64,000 nt of DNA from Arthrobacter sp. KBS0703 (GTDB lineage Bacteria; Actinomycetota; Actinomycetes; Actinomycetales; Micrococcaceae). This document shows, one piece after another, positions 39,837 through 49,150 of this stretch; position 1 is the first letter of the stretch; each line of letters opens with the position of its first letter. Under the pieces are notes generated by a model. The model searched no databases, was not told the DNA's origin, and saw only the letters and a list, made by a program, of their open reading frames with translations. Both the position numbers and the translations under genes were made by a program. The stretch lies in contig NZ_MVDG02000002.1 of NCBI RefSeq assembly GCF_002008315.2, positions 124,001 through 188,000 on the forward strand. Reading direction: 5' to 3'.

Positions 39837-41996
39837 ATGGCACGGAGAAGCCTGTTATCCCGGTTTCGCACGTTTCTGGCAAGGATGCTCGGATTCGTGC
39901 TCCTCAGCGGGATCTGCGGCGTCTTGGTGGCCGCGTTCCTGGTTCCGCAGATTGCCGCTGCCGGCACCGCCGTGAGCGGGTCGATCAGCTTCTTCAACGG
40001 CCTGCCCACCGAGCTTGCGGTGCAGCCGCCGGCGCAGACCACGAGGATGCTGGCGGCGGACGGGAAGGTCATCGCAACGTTCTATGAGGAAAACCGGGTG
40101 CGGATCCCGCTCAAGGACATGTCCCCTTACGTCAAGGATGCGATCGTCGCGATCGAGGACAGCCGCTTCTACGAGCACGGCGGCGTGGATGCGCAGGGCG
40201 TTCTCAGGGCACTAACCAGCAACCTCACCCAAGGAGAGAGGCAGGGTGCGTCTACCCTGACCCAGCAGTACGTCACCAACGTGGCCAATGAAGCCAGAAT
40301 CTCCTCCGGCCGTGAGGATGAGGTGATCCTCAGCGGGCAGAAGAACATCGGTGACAAGCTGCGTGAGATGCGGCTGGCGATTGCCCTGGAGAGGAAATTC
40401 ACCAAGGACCAGATCCTCGAGGGCTACCTCAATATCGTTTTCTTCAACCGCACTGCGTACGGCATCGAGGCCGCCGCCCAATACTTTTACAGCGTGCCGG
40501 CCAGCAAGCTCAACCTGCCCCAGGCTGCCCTGCTCGCCGGACTGGTGAACAGCCCCAGCTTCTACGACCCTGTGGCCAACCCGGAGAACTCCCTGGCACG
40601 GCGCAACCAGGTCTTGGACGCCATGCTCAGCCAAGGCAAGATCACCAAGAAGCAGCATGACGCCGCCGTCGCCACCGGTGTCGGGGTGAAAATCAGGCCC
40701 TCGAGGCAGGGCTGCGCCGCGGCAGCCATGGCACCGTATTTCTGCGACTACGTTTCCCATCTGATCCTCAACAACCCGGCTTTCGGCGCAGACACGGAAG
40801 CACGGGAACAGAGGCTGCGCCGCGGCGGGCTGACCATCACCACCACTTTGGACAGCCGGCTGCAGGCAGCGGCCCAGGCGCAGGTGAACGCCACGGCAGG
40901 GGCAAACCCGGACAAATGGGGCGCCTCGCTGGTCACGGTCCAGCCCCTGACAGGCAGGGTCTTGGCGATGGCGCAGAACACGGTTTTCCTGGCGCAGCGC
41001 GGGAAGTTCGACTCGCAGCTGAACTTCAATGTGGACGCCAAGGACCCCAACGGCAATGACCTCAACGGCGCCGGCGGATTCCAGCCCGGATCGACGATGA
41101 AACCGTTCACGTTCGCCGAATGGCTGCATCAGGCGCGGGCCATGACCGAGGTGGTGGATGCTTCGCGGCGCGAGTACCCGCTGGGATTCCGCTGGCGGTC
41201 CTCCTGCGGGAAAGTGATCGGCGGCTACAGCACCAAGCAGCGCAGGGCCGGCCTGGAAGTAGCCGATGACCTGCAGAACGCCTCCCCCGGCTACTACCGG
41301 AAGATGCCGGCCGATTACGGCCTCTACAACTCCATCAACACGGCAACGTTTGCCGAGGCGGCACAGCTGGACTTCTGCGGGATCCAGAACATGGTCAACA
41401 GCGTGGGCCTGCGCAGCGGTTTGGACGGCACTCCCATCAGCATGCACCAGCTGGGGAACCTGCTGGGCGGCACTAGCGTGTCCCCGATGTCCATGGCTGC
41501 CGCCTTCGCCACCTTCGCCGCCGACGGCCGGTACTGCGCGCCGATTGCGATCCTGCGGGTGGCCGACTTCGCCGGACGGGCGCTCCCACACCAGGACCCC
41601 GACTGCCGCGACGCCGTGGACCCGAACGTGGCCCGGGGCGTGAACAAGGCGCTGCAGGACATGCTCAACAAGGGCTCCGGGGTCTATATCAACCCCAAGG
41701 TCCAGAGCCGCGTACCGGTGGCCGCCAAGACCGGCACCAACAACAGCAACAGCGCCACGTGGGTGCTCGGCTACACCACGGGCCTGGCCACCGCCTCCTT
41801 CTTCGGGGACGCCCTTGAAGGCCAGCAGCGCCCCGGCAAGAACCTCACCGTCAACGGTAAGTTCTACTCGCGGATTGACGGTTACATGATCGCCGGCCCG
41901 CAGTGGGCCAACTACATGCTCAAAGTAGCCCGGCTGTACCCGGCTAAGGCCTTCCCCAAACCGCCGGCATCCATCGTCGGCAAACCTGCCAAATAG
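39837..41996 (+). CDS. class A penicillin-binding protein
   Basis: 719 residues from ATG 39837. One N-terminal membrane helix (FVLLSGICGVLVAAFLVPQI) is followed by a GT51 glycosyltransferase with EDSRFYEHGGVDAQG and a RMRL-like LREMRLAIALERKFTKDQIL. The transpeptidase has SxxK in GSTMKPFT, SxN in the LYNSINTATF area and KTG in AAKTGTNNS. It polymerises and crosslinks peptidoglycan outside the membrane. The length and layout are those of actinobacterial PonA-like enzymes without a PASTA domain. Confidence 0.9.
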   Translation: MARRSLLSRFRTFLARMLGFVLLSGICGVLVAAFLVPQIAAAGTAVSGSISFFNGLPTELAVQPPAQTTRMLAADGKVIATFYEENRVRIPLKDMSPYVKDAIVAIEDSRFYEHGGVDAQGVLRALTSNLTQGERQGASTLTQQYVTNVANEARISSGREDEVILSGQKNIGDKLREMRLAIALERKFTKDQILEGYLNIVFFNRTAYGIEAAAQYFYSVPASKLNLPQAALLAGLVNSPSFYDPVANPENSLARRNQVLDAMLSQGKITKKQHDAAVATGVGVKIRPSRQGCAAAAMAPYFCDYVSHLILNNPAFGADTEAREQRLRRGGLTITTTLDSRLQAAAQAQVNATAGANPDKWGASLVTVQPLTGRVLAMAQNTVFLAQRGKFDSQLNFNVDAKDPNGNDLNGAGGFQPGSTMKPFTFAEWLHQARAMTEVVDASRREYPLGFRWRSSCGKVIGGYSTKQRRAGLEVADDLQNASPGYYRKMPADYGLYNSINTATFAEAAQLDFCGIQNMVNSVGLRSGLDGTPISMHQLGNLLGGTSVSPMSMAAAFATFAADGRYCAPIAILRVADFAGRALPHQDPDCRDAVDPNVARGVNKALQDMLNKGSGVYINPKVQSRVPVAAKTGTNNSNSATWVLGYTTGLATASFFGDALEGQQRPGKNLTVNGKFYSRIDGYMIAGPQWANYMLKVARLYPAKAFPKPPASIVGKPAK

Positions 41997-42079
41997 CGCC
42001 CGACGCCGGCCGGGTCACCCGGGATGGCGTCGCCGGCCAGGTCAGGACGGGATGCCACTGGCACCACACTCTTCGTCAG

Positions 42080-42131
42080 CGGTACCAGAACAGCTTTATC
42101 CATCGATTTCATAAAAGCTGACCGGGTACCG
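42080..42131. terminator. imperfect long hairpin between convergent genes
   Basis: CGGTACC (42080-42086) pairs with GGTACCG (42125-42131), and CAGCTTT-AT pairs with AT-AAAAGCTG inside it. It lies between the PBP and dehydrogenase stops. Confidence 0.5.
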
Positions 42132-42146
42132 GTTCAACCAACGTGA

Positions 42147-43076
42147 TCAGGCGGCCGCAGCTTCGGATCCCGCGAGGATGGACCGGTAAATCCCGGTGTG
42201 GTCCAGGTCGCCGTCACCTGCAGCGATCATCACTTCGAACGCGCCACGGACGCTTGTGGAGAGCGGTAGTTGCAGCCCGGAGTCCTTCGCGATCTCCGCA
42301 ATGAAGTTGAGGTCCTTGAGCTGGTTTTTCGCGGACCCGCCGCCTTCGAAGTCCCCGCCGATCCAGCGCGCTCCCTTTTGCATCAGCACCTCCGAGCCGG
42401 CCAGGCCGCCGGCCAGCACGGATTGAACCTTACCCAGGTCCAGTCCGGCGGCGGTCGCAACGGCCATCGCCTCGGACAAGGCCGTGACCGTAGCGGCCAC
42501 GACGATCTGGTTGCACGCCTTCACGGTTGACCCCGCGCCGGTCTTGCCGAACCAGACGACCGTCGAACTGTAGAGCCCGAACAGCGGCGTCAGGCGCCCC
42601 ACGGCGTCGGCGGGGCCTCCGACCATCGTGCTCAGCCGCCCCTCCTCCGCCCCGATGGTTCCGCCGCTGAGCGGCGCGTCGATGACGGCCAGTCCGTAGT
42701 CGCGCAGGCAATCCTCGGCAAATTCCGCGACGGCCACCGGCGAGACGGTCCCGTGGATGACCAGGACCGGGTTGCGTATTCCGGCAGCCGCCCATCCTGC
42801 CAGCAGGCCGTCCTCCCCGGGGAGGAGGGCCGCGACCTGGGGCAGGTCGGGCAGCACCGTCAGGACCACCTCCGCGGCGGCCTCCGCCGGGGAGCCTGCC
42901 ACCCTGCCTCCGGAGATCGCCTGGGCCTTTGCTGCCGTGCGGTTCCAGAGGGTGAGGGGAAGGCCGCCGCTGAGGATGTTCCTGGCGATGGGAGCACCCA
43001 TCGGCCCGGTGCCGCACAGCGAGACAGTCAGCGCGAAGTCGGGCAACTGCTTTTGGGTGTTGATCGGTGTCGTCAT
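42147..43076 (-). CDS. 3-hydroxyisobutyrate-dehydrogenase-family oxidoreductase
   Basis: 309 residues. The Rossmann motif CGTGPMGAPIARNIL is followed by NRTAAKAQ, favouring NAD(P) as drawn for the family. The substrate motif is DAPLSGGTIGAEEGRL and the catalytic Lys lies in GAGSTVKACNQ. Relatives act on 3-hydroxyisobutyrate, tartronate semialdehyde, L-threonate or other beta-hydroxy acids. It is the last gene of the TRAP operon, 4 bases after the permease stop, so its substrate is likely the imported acid or a product of it. Confidence 0.86.
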   Translation of the reverse strand: MTTPINTQKQLPDFALTVSLCGTGPMGAPIARNILSGGLPLTLWNRTAAKAQAISGGRVAGSPAEAAAEVVLTVLPDLPQVAALLPGEDGLLAGWAAAGIRNPVLVIHGTVSPVAVAEFAEDCLRDYGLAVIDAPLSGGTIGAEEGRLSTMVGGPADAVGRLTPLFGLYSSTVVWFGKTGAGSTVKACNQIVVAATVTALSEAMAVATAAGLDLGKVQSVLAGGLAGSEVLMQKGARWIGGDFEGGGSAKNQLKDLNFIAEIAKDSGLQLPLSTSVRGAFEVMIAAGDGDLDHTGIYRSILAGSEAAAA

Positions 43077-43080
43077 GAGC

Positions 43081-45000
43081 CTAGAAGGGGATGAGTCCGG
43101 CAGCGGCGGGCAGGAAGGTGCTGAACCACGGGACGGCGGCAAGGACAAGCAGCCCGAGGAAGACGGCGATGAGGTAGGGCCAGAAGTGCTTGAGGCTCTT
43201 CTCCACGGTTTCATGCCCGGTTGCACAGGCAACGTAGAAGCCGACGCCCGCCGGCGGCGCGAAGGACCCGATGCCCATGGAAATGATCAGCACCATGGCG
43301 TACTGCACCGGGTTGACGCCGAAGTCGATGGCGATCGGCAGGAGCAGGGGTGCGAAGATCAGCACCGCCGGAAGGCCCTCGAGCAGCTGGCCCATGATGA
43401 TGAGCAATATGACGGTGAACAGCATGAACAGCACCGGCGAGTCGCCCAGCCCGGACATGAGGTCGTGGATCTGCTGTGACACACCGGCCAGGGCGAGCGT
43501 CTGGGCGAGCGGGGATGCGGCGGCGATGATGAACAGAACCATGCCGGCCGTCGTCGTCGTTTCCCGCAGCGTGTCGCCGAGCAGGCGCCTGCTGCCGCGG
43601 CGGTACGCGGCGGCGAGGATGAAGGCGTAGGCGACGGCCACGGAGGACACCTCGGTGGGAGTGGCGAAGCCGCTCAGGATGCCCACCACCATGCCGACAG
43701 GGAGCAGGAGGGTGGGAATCGCGAAGAAGGTTGCCGACCCCCGTGCGCGCCAGGTGGCCTTGGGGCTGGCGACGCCGCCCTGCTTGCGGGCGCGGAAGAA
43801 GACGAGGCCCATGACCACGAGGGCCAGGAAGGCGGCGGGAACGAACCCGGCCAGGAACAGCGTGGTGGTGGAGATGGTGGTGATGGATCCGAGGATGAGG
43901 AGCACGATGCTGGGCGGGATCGTCTCGCCCATGATGGCCGAGGCTGAAAGGACGGCGACGACTTCGCCGCGGGGGTATTTGCGTTCCTCGAGCATCCCCC
44001 GCATGGTGGTGCCGACGGCGGCGACGTCCGCGACCTTGGAGCCGGAGATGCCGGAGAAGATGTACATGGTCACGACGACCACCTGAAGCAGGCCGCCGCG
44101 CAGGTGCCCGATGAGCGCGTCGACGAGTTTGGCCAGCGGGAGGGTGAGGCCGGCGGAGTTCATGACTGTGCCGGCGAGGATGAAGAACGGGATGGCCAGG
44201 AGCACGAAGCCCTTTGCCCCCGAGGCCATGCCGATCGGAATGGCGCTGACCTCGGAAATGCCGCCCAGGTAGAGGTAGATGCCGGAAGCCAGTGCGAGGA
44301 CGAACGCGATCGGCAGGCCGAGGAACAGCAGGACGAACAGAACGATAAGCACGACGGCGAGAAGCAGGTTGGGCGAGGCGTAGTAGAAAAGCGGCTGCGA
44401 GACCAGGACGGCGGCCGCCAGGACTGCCGTGATGCCGACGGCCACAAGGACAGTGCGGCGTTCCTGCCGCCAGAGCTTGAGGACCGCGAACCAGGCGATG
44501 AGCACCATGCCGATGGAGAAGGGCAGCGAGACCCAGAAGACGGGCAGCTGGAGGATCGGTGTTTTCTCCTCGATCTGCTGCACGAGGGTGGGAACGAACA
44601 GCGCAAACGCCCCCGCGCTCATGACGAACACAAGGCAGTCGACGAGGGCCGCCAGGTAGGGCTTCCAGCTCGCCGGGAGGCGCATGATGAGTGCCTGGAC
44701 GGACATGTGCGCGCCCTTGGGATACGCGATGGCGCCGCCGATGAAGGCGATGGACAGCAGTGCGATTTCAGAGACTTCCTGGGTCCAGAGCACCGAGTCA
44801 CCGGTGACCACCCTGACCGTGATGTTCAGGAGGATGACGACGAGCTCGGCCAGGATCGCCGCGCCCACAATTCCTTCCAGGACTTTGTCGAGCCAGGCGG
44901 CCCCGCTCCAGCGCGGTGCGACGTGACCGTGGTGGAGAATCTCTTCCGCGTCAGACGGAAGGACCTCTTCGAGTTCCCTGGGTGCGAGTGTATGTTCCAT
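43081..45000 (-). CDS. TRAP transporter fused permease (DctQ-DctM)
   Basis: 639 residues from ATG 45000. Residues about 35-200 are the four-helix DctQ domain (VVRVVTGDSVLWTQEVSEIA region), and about 215-639 the DctM domain (LGLPIAFVLALASGIYLYLG, GETIPPSIVLLILGSIT, FAPPAGVGFYVACATGHE). It drives Na+-coupled uptake of organic acids delivered by the periplasmic-type binding protein. It follows the binding protein gene and precedes the dehydrogenase. Confidence 0.92.
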   Translation of the reverse strand: MEHTLAPRELEEVLPSDAEEILHHGHVAPRWSGAAWLDKVLEGIVGAAILAELVVILLNITVRVVTGDSVLWTQEVSEIALLSIAFIGGAIAYPKGAHMSVQALIMRLPASWKPYLAALVDCLVFVMSAGAFALFVPTLVQQIEEKTPILQLPVFWVSLPFSIGMVLIAWFAVLKLWRQERRTVLVAVGITAVLAAAVLVSQPLFYYASPNLLLAVVLIVLFVLLFLGLPIAFVLALASGIYLYLGGISEVSAIPIGMASGAKGFVLLAIPFFILAGTVMNSAGLTLPLAKLVDALIGHLRGGLLQVVVVTMYIFSGISGSKVADVAAVGTTMRGMLEERKYPRGEVVAVLSASAIMGETIPPSIVLLILGSITTISTTTLFLAGFVPAAFLALVVMGLVFFRARKQGGVASPKATWRARGSATFFAIPTLLLPVGMVVGILSGFATPTEVSSVAVAYAFILAAAYRRGSRRLLGDTLRETTTTAGMVLFIIAAASPLAQTLALAGVSQQIHDLMSGLGDSPVLFMLFTVILLIIMGQLLEGLPAVLIFAPLLLPIAIDFGVNPVQYAMVLIISMGIGSFAPPAGVGFYVACATGHETVEKSLKHFWPYLIAVFLGLLVLAAVPWFSTFLPAAAGLIPF

Positions 45001-45085
45001 GTTCTTCCAGACTGTCAACGTTGAGAGCGGGGATGTTCGGCTGAGGTCCGGAGCGCGGCACGGCGCTCCGGACCTCAAGATGCTG

Positions 45086-46108
45086 CTACTTGGCGGCGGC
45101 AATCGCCTGATCGAAGAATTCCTTGCCGATCAGCTCGGAGAACACCGGGTAGAGGCTCTTGGACACTTCCTTGAACTGCTCAAGCCCGGCGGCGGACGGC
45201 TCGTTGGCCGTCATGCCCTTGCTTGTAAGCTCAGCCAGCTGCTTCTCGGACTGCTCCTTGTCGTAGCCGGTCTTGAAGGTCGCGGTCTCGGCGGAGGCAT
45301 CCGTGAGGGCTTTCTTCTGCTCTTCGGTGAGCGAGTCCCACTTCTTGTCGGACAGCGCCAGGACCCAGGCGTCGTTGATGTGGTGGGTCAGGGAAACGTA
45401 CTTCTGCACCTCGGAGAACTTGTTGGTCCAGGGCACCTCGATCGGGTTTTCCTGGCCGTCGATCGTTCCGGTCTGCAGGCCGGTGAAGACCTCGGAGAAC
45501 GCCATCGTCGTCGGGCTCGCGCCCAGCTTCCCGAAGAAGTCGGTCCACAGCGGGTTGCCGGGGACGCGGATTTTCAGGCCCTTGAGGTCGGCCGGCTTTT
45601 CAATGGGGCGCTCGGAGTTGGTGATCTGCCGTCCGGTGCGGGTGAGGAAGGACAGCACCACGGTGTTTTTCTCGGCGAGCTTGTCCTTGAGGACCTGGCC
45701 CGGCTTTCCTTCCAGGAACGCCGCTTCCTCAGCAGTGTTGTCGAAGAGGTAAGGGATGCTGATCGCATTCATTTCCGGCACCACCGACGCGTACACGGAG
45801 GTCGAGAGAATGAGCGCGTCCAGGGAACCGCCCTGCAGCCGGGTGACGGCGGCGTTCTGGTCTCCGCTGAAGCTGGTTCCGTTGGGGACGACCGTCACCG
45901 CGACAGAGCCGTTGGATGTCTTCTTCACCTGGTCGGCGAAGTGCTGGGCCGAAACGCCGACGGAGGACGTGAGCGGGTCCGGGATGGACAGCTGGATCTT
46001 GGCCACGGGCCCGCCCCCGCCGGGCGCTCCGGAAGCGCAGCCGGCGAGGAGCGAGGCGGCAAGGGTGCATGTCAGCACTCCGGTGAGGGCGCGGGTCTTG
46101 GATTTCAT
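45086..46108 (-). CDS. TRAP transporter solute-binding lipoprotein (DctP type)
   Basis: 340 residues. The N-terminus has a lipobox LAGC at about 21-24, so it is membrane-anchored after lipidation. The body matches DctP: ADQVKKTSNGSVAVTVVPNG, LKGLKIRVPGNPLWTDFFGKLGA and the ligand-binding Arg in that LKIRVP segment, then EVFTGLQTGTIDGQENP. The conserved Arg pairs with a carboxylate, so the ligand is an acid. Confidence 0.92.
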   Translation of the reverse strand: MKSKTRALTGVLTCTLAASLLAGCASGAPGGGGPVAKIQLSIPDPLTSSVGVSAQHFADQVKKTSNGSVAVTVVPNGTSFSGDQNAAVTRLQGGSLDALILSTSVYASVVPEMNAISIPYLFDNTAEEAAFLEGKPGQVLKDKLAEKNTVVLSFLTRTGRQITNSERPIEKPADLKGLKIRVPGNPLWTDFFGKLGASPTTMAFSEVFTGLQTGTIDGQENPIEVPWTNKFSEVQKYVSLTHHINDAWVLALSDKKWDSLTEEQKKALTDASAETATFKTGYDKEQSEKQLAELTSKGMTANEPSAAGLEQFKEVSKSLYPVFSELIGKEFFDQAIAAAK

Positions 46109-46204
46109 GTGATGCCTTTCTTCATTGGAAGGAGTCTGGTTCCGGAGGCGTGAAACGACGTCGTCATCTCACAGCCGGCCCGGGGAGGGGTTGGAGCGGA
46201 GTGG

Positions 46205-47557
46205 TTAGATGCTGAGGGCGGCTTCGGCCACGAGAGCTTCGGTTTCACGGCGCAGCTCAAGGGCCTGGGACAGTGAATCGTCCATGATGACGTCTTCCCA
46301 CCGGACAGTCGCGCCCTTGGCGATGTCGGCACGGAGTTCCACGTGGTGGGCGAGCGCCACCGGCAGGGCCCCGATGGCTACGGAGTGCTTGGCCGAGACA
46401 AGCTTGCCCCACACCGTGAAGCCGCCTTCGCCGTCGAGGAATTCGCCTGCCTTGAGGTCCTTTTTGGCGGTGGCCACGACGTCGCCGAAGAAACCGACCG
46501 GGGACCCGGTAGCGATGCCACGAAGGGCTGCGTTGGCGATGGACATATTCAGTTCGAGGCCCACGTAGTGGTAGGGGCGGTAGAGCGCCGCGTACTGGCC
46601 GGTGGGGTCCGGGTGCCAGGGGTACTCGTTGAAGCAGCCGGAAACATACGCGTTTGTGGCCTTGACGACGACGAACACGCCTTCCTGGGTGTTGTGGCTG
46701 ATCCAGCTGCCGTCGCGGTTGACGCTGGACATGACGTCGACGCTTCCTTCATGGGCCAGGGCGCCGCCGACGTCGGCAGGGCGGCAGATCGTGGCGATTT
46801 CCTCCACGTCGCCCGGGGTGAAGGACAGCCCGTTGTCGGAAGGGGTCAGGCCTGCGCCGTTAGCGACGGCCGCCATCTCGATGGAGGCCTTGGTGCCGTC
46901 GCGGAACGAGGTGTGCATGTAGGGGTTCAGCTGCCCGGAGTCGGTGAGCTCCTTGGAGAACTCCCAGTTCTCCCAGACGTTGTCCGGGTTCATCTCGTGG
47001 TAGTGCTCAAGGTACTTTGCGCCCTTGCCGGCACAGACGACGTCGAAGCCGCTGGTCCGCGCCCAGTCGACAAGTTCCATGATGAGGGCCGGCTGGTCGC
47101 CGTAGGCCATTGAGTAGACCACGCCGGCTTCTTCTGCGCGCTTGGCCAGGGCCGGCCCCGCCAGGGCATCCGCCTCAACCGTGACCATGATGATGTGCTT
47201 CTTGGTTTCAATGGCGCGCAGTGCGTGCTTCACCCCGACAATGGGGTTTCCCGTTGCCTCGACGATGACGTCGATGTCGACGTCGAACAGTTCGTCCGCA
47301 TTTGCAACGATGGTGGTCGAACGGTTCTTCAGCGCCGTGGCGATGTCGGGGGCGATCTGGTTCTCGGGCCACCCAACCAGCGCGAAAGCGCCTTCAGCGC
47401 GCTTGACGTTGATGTCGGCGATGGCGACGACGTGGATACCGGGAATGTTGTTCGCCTGGGCCAGATACATGGTGCCGTAGCGGCCAGCTCCGATGAGTCC
47501 GACTCGAACCGGGCGGCCCTGCTGCTCGCGATCGCTGAGAAGTTTGTGGAGGTTCAT
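46205..47557 (-). CDS. NAD(P)-dependent oxidoreductase with SAF domain (COG4091 type)
   Basis: 450 residues from ATG 47557. The Rossmann part begins RVGLIGAGRYGTMYLAQANN with homoserine-dehydrogenase-like ADINVKRAEGA and VDIDVIVEATGNPIVGVKHA. The C-terminal third is a SAF-like domain (KKDLKAGEFLDGEGGFTVWG). Family members are called predicted homoserine dehydrogenases and occur in acid-sugar catabolic loci. As first gene of the TRAP operon it probably acts on the imported acid. The exact reaction is unknown. Confidence 0.8.
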   Translation of the reverse strand: MNLHKLLSDREQQGRPVRVGLIGAGRYGTMYLAQANNIPGIHVVAIADINVKRAEGAFALVGWPENQIAPDIATALKNRSTTIVANADELFDVDIDVIVEATGNPIVGVKHALRAIETKKHIIMVTVEADALAGPALAKRAEEAGVVYSMAYGDQPALIMELVDWARTSGFDVVCAGKGAKYLEHYHEMNPDNVWENWEFSKELTDSGQLNPYMHTSFRDGTKASIEMAAVANGAGLTPSDNGLSFTPGDVEEIATICRPADVGGALAHEGSVDVMSSVNRDGSWISHNTQEGVFVVVKATNAYVSGCFNEYPWHPDPTGQYAALYRPYHYVGLELNMSIANAALRGIATGSPVGFFGDVVATAKKDLKAGEFLDGEGGFTVWGKLVSAKHSVAIGALPVALAHHVELRADIAKGATVRWEDVIMDDSLSQALELRRETEALVAEAALSI

Positions 47558-47654
47558 GGGGATCTCTCTGGTTGACGTTTCGCGCCGGAGAGGAGCTCTC
47601 CACCTCAGGGGCGGAGCAACTTCTTCGTCGCGGTGTGAGCTGATTTCGGGACCG

Positions 47655-47672
47655 AGTGGAACCGGTTCCACT
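47655..47672. promoter_or_regulatory. LacI operator (CG-centred palindrome)
   Basis: A perfect 18-base palindrome, AGTGGAACCGGTTCCACT, lies between the divergent oxidoreductase and LacI genes. The AACCGGTT core is typical of LacI-family sites. It is placed to regulate both directions. Confidence 0.8.
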
Positions 47673-47769
47673 TTTGTACCAGTCGGTGTTAGGCTGTGTC
47701 AACAGGTCCGGTGAATCGGAGCATGACCGGCATTGCACGCTCAAGGCAGGACCTCAAGGAGGAGGAGAC

Positions 47770-48804
47770 ATGAAAAAGGCCCCGACTATTCGCGATGTCG
47801 CGGCGGCGGCGGGTGTATCGGTCTCCGTGGTGTCCCGGGTCCTGAATCCCGAATCCGGACCCGTCGCGCCGGCAAAGCGCGAACAAGTATTACGGGTGAT
47901 TGCGGAGCTCGGCTACCGGCCCCGCGCCGCGGCCCGGGAGCTCAGTGCAGGCCACGCGCTCACCATCGGGCTCGTGGTTGCGGATCTGGCCAACCCCTTC
48001 TTCGCCCACCTTGCAGACCGCGTCGTCTGGGAGGCCCGCAGCCACGGAATACAGGTGGTGGTCATGACCACCCAGGAGGACCCCCACCTTGAGGCAGACT
48101 CCCTTGACACTCTCCTCGACCGCTCCGTTGGCGGCGTCATCGCAACGCCCACTGGCGGCAACATCGAGAAGTGGGAACGGCTGCGTGACCTCGGCGTAAA
48201 CGTTGTCTTCGTCGACCGCACCATCCCGGAGCTCGAGGATGTGGACGTCGTCAGCATCGAGAACTCCGATTCAGCCCGCCGCGCCACCGAGCACCTCATC
48301 GCCCTCGGCCACACCCGCATCGGCCTCATCACAGGCCCCACGAGCACCTCCACCGGCCAGGCACGGATCGAAGGCTACCGATCCGCCCACGACAACGCGT
48401 CCATCACGGTGGATCCCATGCTGATCCGGGACGTACCGTTCCGCGGAGACGGCGGCGGCGACGCCGTCGGGTCCCTGCTCGCGCTTCCGGACAGTCCCAC
48501 GGGACTCATCGTCGCGAACACCGCCCAGGTGCAGAGCTCCGTCCGCCGCCTCGTTCAGGTCGGCGTGCGGATACCTGACGAACTCTCCGTCATCGTGTTC
48601 GACGACAATCCGTGGACCGAACTGACCAACCCGCCGCTCAACGTGATCCGCCAGCCGATCGATATGCTGGCCGTGCACTCCGTCGAACTCGTCCTCGGAC
48701 GGATGCAGGGCCGGCTGCCGGCCGGTGCCCGAACCATCGAGGTCAAGGCGGACTTCGTGCCGCGCAACAGTTCTGCCCCTCTTATCCGCTCCGCTGCAAG
48801 TTAA
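47770..48804 (+). CDS. LacI-family transcriptional regulator
   Basis: 344 residues from ATG 47770 with AAGGAGGAGGAG upstream. The N-terminal PTIRDVAAAAGVSVSVVSRVLN is a LacI helix-turn-helix, ARELSAGHALTIGLVVADLA the hinge to the periplasmic-binding-like sensor domain, and GVRIPDELSVIVFDDNPWTE the typical C-terminal block. It should bind the 18-base palindrome upstream and repress the TRAP operon until the acid or a metabolite is present. Confidence 0.9.
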   Translation: MKKAPTIRDVAAAAGVSVSVVSRVLNPESGPVAPAKREQVLRVIAELGYRPRAAARELSAGHALTIGLVVADLANPFFAHLADRVVWEARSHGIQVVVMTTQEDPHLEADSLDTLLDRSVGGVIATPTGGNIEKWERLRDLGVNVVFVDRTIPELEDVDVVSIENSDSARRATEHLIALGHTRIGLITGPTSTSTGQARIEGYRSAHDNASITVDPMLIRDVPFRGDGGGDAVGSLLALPDSPTGLIVANTAQVQSSVRRLVQVGVRIPDELSVIVFDDNPWTELTNPPLNVIRQPIDMLAVHSVELVLGRMQGRLPAGARTIEVKADFVPRNSSAPLIRSAAS

Positions 48805-48812
48805 GGAACACC

Positions 48813-49124
48813 ATGACCGTCATCGTCACTGCTGTATTCACGCCGAAAGAGGGCGCCTTCGACGACGTCGTCGCGGCCCTCTCCCCCGCCATCGCCGAAG
48901 TCCACGAAGAACCGGGCTGCCTGCTCTACGCCATCCACGAGGACCCGAACGGCCAGATCCTCATGATTGAGAAATGGGAAACCGCGGAGCTCCTCGACGC
49001 CCACGGCGCGGGCGAAGCCGTCCAGCGGTTGAATGCCTCGCTCGAGGGACTCCTGGAGGAGCCTGTTGAAGTGACCCGCCTGGCCCCGATCGTTGCCGGG
49101 ACCCAGCACCAGGGACTGCTCTAG
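48813..49124 (+). CDS. ABM-domain (quinol monooxygenase-like) protein
   Basis: 103 residues with start MTVIVTAVFTPKEGAFDDVV, then EEPGCLLYAIHEDPNGQILM and EKWETAELLDAHGAGEAVQR, the YgiN-like dimeric alpha-beta barrel pattern. The ribosome site AAGGA overlaps the LacI stop region, 8 bases apart, so it is co-transcribed with LacI. A role in quinone or aldehyde chemistry is possible; the substrate is unknown. Confidence 0.82.
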   Translation: MTVIVTAVFTPKEGAFDDVVAALSPAIAEVHEEPGCLLYAIHEDPNGQILMIEKWETAELLDAHGAGEAVQRLNASLEGLLEEPVEVTRLAPIVAGTQHQGLL

Positions 49125-49150
49125 CCACAGCTGCTGGGCGGGGGCGTTGG

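Noticed and set aside
44104..45024. Plus-strand frame of 306 residues
   Set aside because: Antisense to the TRAP permease, highly charged and without family features.
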